Shown here piece by piece: positions 4,725 to 6,887 of a stretch of 6,887 bases of DNA (the stretch's first letter is position 1; each line of letters starts with the position of its first letter). Both the position numbers and the translations under genes were made by a program. The notes beneath the pieces were generated by a model. The model did no database searches. It worked only from the letters and a program-made list of their open reading frames with translations, and had not been told where the DNA came from. Source of the stretch: an uncultured Planctomycetaceae bacterium. GTDB lineage: Bacteria; Planctomycetota; Planctomycetia; Pirellulales; Pirellulaceae. The stretch spans positions 1 to 6,887 of the forward strand of contig CAIYOB010000854.1 of assembly GCA_903927685.1 (NCBI GenBank), given 5' to 3'.

Positions 4725-5067
4725 TCATTTGCTCTTTCCCTCAAGCCGCTTGACGCTGGGGTTGTCCGTCAGCAGTTTCATTTGGTGAATGGCGATCTGA
4801 TTCAACTTGCGAAGCCGTTCCGTCTGCGGTACGCTCTCCCGGATGAACAACGCGTTCAGGTTCTCCAGGTTGGACAGGCACACCAGTTGCGAAACATCCG
4901 CATCGTCCCGGATATTTCCTTTCCTGCCCGGATTGTTGTCGCGCCAGTCTTTCGCCGTCATGCCGAAGGGGGCCATGTTCAGCACGGATGAAACTGTTGA
5001 GTCCGGCCATCTTTCTAATCCCATCGAATTCGATGGGATTGAGACCCGGATTGTTCAGATGTAACTC
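4725..5067 (-). pseudogene. KilA-N-domain protein gene, internally deleted and frameshifted
   Basis: Two frames together give the ends of a KilA-N-type phage or accessory protein. The 5' piece (about 5067-4990) reads HLNNPGLNPIEFDGI then RKMAGLNSF, the conserved N-terminal half pattern. Around 4990-4985 the homology jumps to another frame, SVLNMAPFGMTAKDWRDNNP, and continues to GNIRDDADVSQLVCLSNLEN, LNALFIRES, ERLRKLNQIAIHQMKLL and the stop at 4727-4725. That is the conserved C-terminal region of the family. The intervening DNA-binding core, which I recall as several tens of codons, is missing, and the frames no longer match. The C-terminal piece alone can be read as 99 residues from an ATG at 5024. 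Nothing recognisable lies between this gene and the MacB stop at 5189 (about 120 bases). Confidence 0.65.
5017..5040. repeat. Perfect 24-bp palindrome inside the KilA-N remnant
   Basis: AATCCCATCGAA (5017-5028) is followed immediately by its own reverse complement (5029-5040), with no spacer. On the minus strand it encodes the conserved residues NPIEFDGI. A palindrome of this length is unlikely by chance, but codon constraints in this motif might favour it. Confidence 0.8.
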
Positions 5068-5188
5068 AACGATTTCGTCAACAAGCGGGACTTTGAGCCT
5101 GGCGTTCTCTTGCCTCTCAGAATCGTCAACATTTCCGGCGCAACAGCAGCGCACAAGCCGGCGCGAACAGGAGCGAAAAGGGCCGTCC

Positions 5189-6887
5189 TCATTCGTACCG
5201 GAGCGCCTCGATGGGATCCAACCGCGAGGCCTTCCAGGCGGGATAGAAGCCGAACAGGACTCCGATCGTCGCGGAGACAGCGACGGCCGCGACAACCGCC
5301 GGCAGCGAGCCCTCCGTGGGCCATTGGAGGATCGATCGCACGAGCAGGGAGGCCCCGCGGCCCACGGCGATTCCCGTCGCACCGCCGCACAGGCAGAGGA
5401 AGGTCGCTTCGACGATGAACTGCCGCAAAATGTGCTGGCTTCGCGCCCCGACCGCCATGCGCAGGCCGATTTCCCGCGTCCGCTCGGTCACCGAGACCAA
5501 CATGATGTTCATGATGCCGACGCCGCCCACGACGAGCGAAATGAGCGCTACGGCCAGCAGCAGGGCGCTCATCAACTGCGAGGTGGAGGCCATGGCCTTG
5601 GTGACTTCGGCCATGTCGCGGATGTTGAAGTCATCCGCTTGGCCGGAGCGAATCCGATGCCGCTCGCGGAGCAGGCTGGTGATCTGCTCCTTGGCTTCCG
5701 GGATCATCTCGGCAGACACGGCCTTCACAATGATCGGGTCGACGTTGGCGAATCGCACCGGCTGGGGCGTATTGGCGATCTGGCTCGCCGAGGGCACCGG
5801 ATACAGGGGCGTCGCGCCGGGGTACAGGTTGTTCAGGCTGTTGACCTGATCCAGGAGGTTAAGCGAAGTCAACGCCACCGGACTGCTGTTGGTCACGCTC
5901 GCCCCGCTCACTCGATACTTGACGGTGGTCCAAGGCGCCAGCAGGACGTCGTCCTGGTCGGTGCCCATCATGTTGGCCCCTTTGCTGCTGAGCACGCCGA
6001 TCACCCGCAGGGCGACGTTCTGGACACGCATTTCTCGCCCCAGCGGTGACTCGCCGTCGAACAACTCCCGCACCAGCGTTGCGCCGATGACACAGACTTT
6101 CGCGCCGTTCCGCACATCGCGGTCCGTAAACATCTCCCCTTCGTCTAACTCTTCCCAGTCACGCACAGTCAAGAATGCGGGGGTGGTTCCATTGAGGTAC
6201 TGCGGGATCCAATTGCGGTTGCCGTAGATGAGTTGGGCCCGGGCGCGGGCAATGGGGGCGACTTCCGCCACGGCCGGGCATTGGCGCAGGATCTCGTCGG
6301 CGTCCTGCGGGGACAGCGTCAGGACGCTCCCGGAGCCCTGACTGACGCCGCTGCTGGTCGCCGCCCCGGATTGGACCATCAGGTTATTGGCCCCCATGCT
6401 GGCAATCGTCTTCTGAATCGCAGTCTTCGAGCCCTGGCCGATTTCCATCATCGTAATGACCGCCGCCACCCCAATGATCACGCCCAGGGCGGTGAGGGCC
6501 GACCGCATCTTGTTGCGTCGCACAGCGTTCAGCGCCGTGCGGAGCGTGGGAGGAAACCGCAACGGTCCATGAAAGCGACTCACTTCGCTTGGCCGGCGGC
6601 CATACAGCGAGCCCGGACTGGTCGGCGGCAGAAGAGAGGCGGCGGATGCCGCTTCCGTCCGTGCCGCAACGCCCAACCGAATCGCGGGTTCGACTGGCAC
6701 CTCGGTTGCTCGCGGCGGGGCGTCGGCAATCTGTCCGTCTTCGATCAAGATCGTGCGATGCGCGTAGGCGGCGACCTTGGGATCGTGCGTCACGAGAACC
6801 ACCGTAATGCCCTCGGCGTTCAGTTCCTGGAACATCCGCAGGATCTCGACGCTGGTGTGCGAATCCAGGTTTCCGGTGGGCTCGTCC
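5189..6887 (-). CDS. macB: MacB-type ABC transporter, fused ATPase and permease (5' end outside window)
   Basis: The frame enters at the right edge as DEPTGNLDS (6886-6860), which is Walker B with its catalytic Glu and the D-loop, followed by the switch His in VTHDPK. Walker A and the signature motif must lie outside the window. After a linker of about 60 residues comes the permease: a first membrane helix (about 110-130 counting from Met 6835, [19 protein letters not shown]), a long extracytoplasmic region (about 131-415), and three more helices (about 422-446, 475-500 and 511-533), ending [19 protein letters not shown]. This four-helix plan and C-terminus are those of MacB, whose dimer couples ATP hydrolysis to export with a periplasmic MacA-type partner and an outer-membrane channel. 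No partner gene is visible. The 565 residues seen from Walker B exceed the roughly 480 of E. coli MacB, mainly in the linker and extracytoplasmic part. The symbol is at family level; substrate unknown. Confidence 0.93.
   Translation of the reverse strand, partial: DEPTGNLDSHTSVEILRMFQELNAEGITVVLVTHDPKVAAYAHRTILIEDGQIADAPPRATEVPVEPAIRLGVAARTEAASAASLLPPTSPGSLYGRRPSEVSRFHGPLRFPPTLRTALNAVRRNKMRSALTALGVIIGVAAVITMMEIGQGSKTAIQKTIASMGANNLMVQSGAATSSGVSQGSGSVLTLSPQDADEILRQCPAVAEVAPIARARAQLIYGNRNWIPQYLNGTTPAFLTVRDWEELDEGEMFTDRDVRNGAKVCVIGATLVRELFDGESPLGREMRVQNVALRVIGVLSSKGANMMGTDQDDVLLAPWTTVKYRVSGASVTNSSPVALTSLNLLDQVNSLNNLYPGATPLYPVPSASQIANTPQPVRFANVDPIIVKAVSAEMIPEAKEQITSLLRERHRIRSGQADDFNIRDMAEVTKAMASTSQLMSALLLAVALISLVVGGVGIMNIMLVSVTERTREIGLRMAVGARSQHILRQFIVEATFLCLCGGATGIAVGRGASLLVRSILQWPTEGSLPAVVAAVAVSATIGVLFGFYPAWKASRLDPIEALRYE

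Noticed and set aside
5189..6049. Long plus-strand reading frames opposite the transporter gene
   Set aside because: They are antisense shadows of a clear MacB-type coding sequence in GC-rich DNA.

Overview
The window looks like chromosomal DNA of a planctomycete (phylum Planctomycetota), probably an accessory or decaying stretch. The main evidence is the leucine-rich-repeat (LRR) proteins on both strands. They carry modules I associate with this phylum: an N-terminal R-x-RW-x-QFSLRT-x-LVL segment running into a membrane helix, then an LGG-x-V-x-YDYE / LLG-x-DFF linker, then 24-residue repeats of the form LTxLxxLxLxxTxVTDAGL. GTG starts and a GC-rich composition agree with this. No rRNA, tRNA or CRISPR array was seen.

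Layout. 1-256 holds no convincing gene but four copies of a short hairpin element, two on each strand, whose stems differ in sequence but keep pairing. 257-631 shows nothing I can call. Rightward genes follow: an unrecognised soluble protein (632-1213), a small membrane-anchored or secreted protein (1297-1710), and a beta-propeller-like plus LRR reading frame (1691-2530) cut in two by one in-frame TAA at 2054-2056. Facing it are two leftward LRR genes that overlap by ATGA (4225-3269, then 3272-2604). The second appears to be a chimera with a borrowed 5' end.

4386-5067 is a gene graveyard on the minus strand. In transcription order it holds a KilA-N-domain gene with its middle deleted and its frame shifted, a short piece resembling a type III restriction (res) helicase subunit, and a MacB permease relic about 93% identical to the intact copy next door but with a 376-bp internal deletion. 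Upstream, running off the right edge, is the intact 3' part of a MacB-type ATPase-permease (6887-5189).

How the parts relate. The MacB-like protein would work as a membrane export pump or mechanotransmission ABC protein, with its partner outside the window. The LRR proteins are probably membrane-anchored binding proteins that diversify by duplication and module exchange. The KilA-N and res fragments together suggest a lost restriction-modification or phage-derived locus. The most unusual signals are the hairpin family at the left edge and the record of recombination between paralogues. All homology statements come from reading the sequence and remembered family patterns, not from searches.
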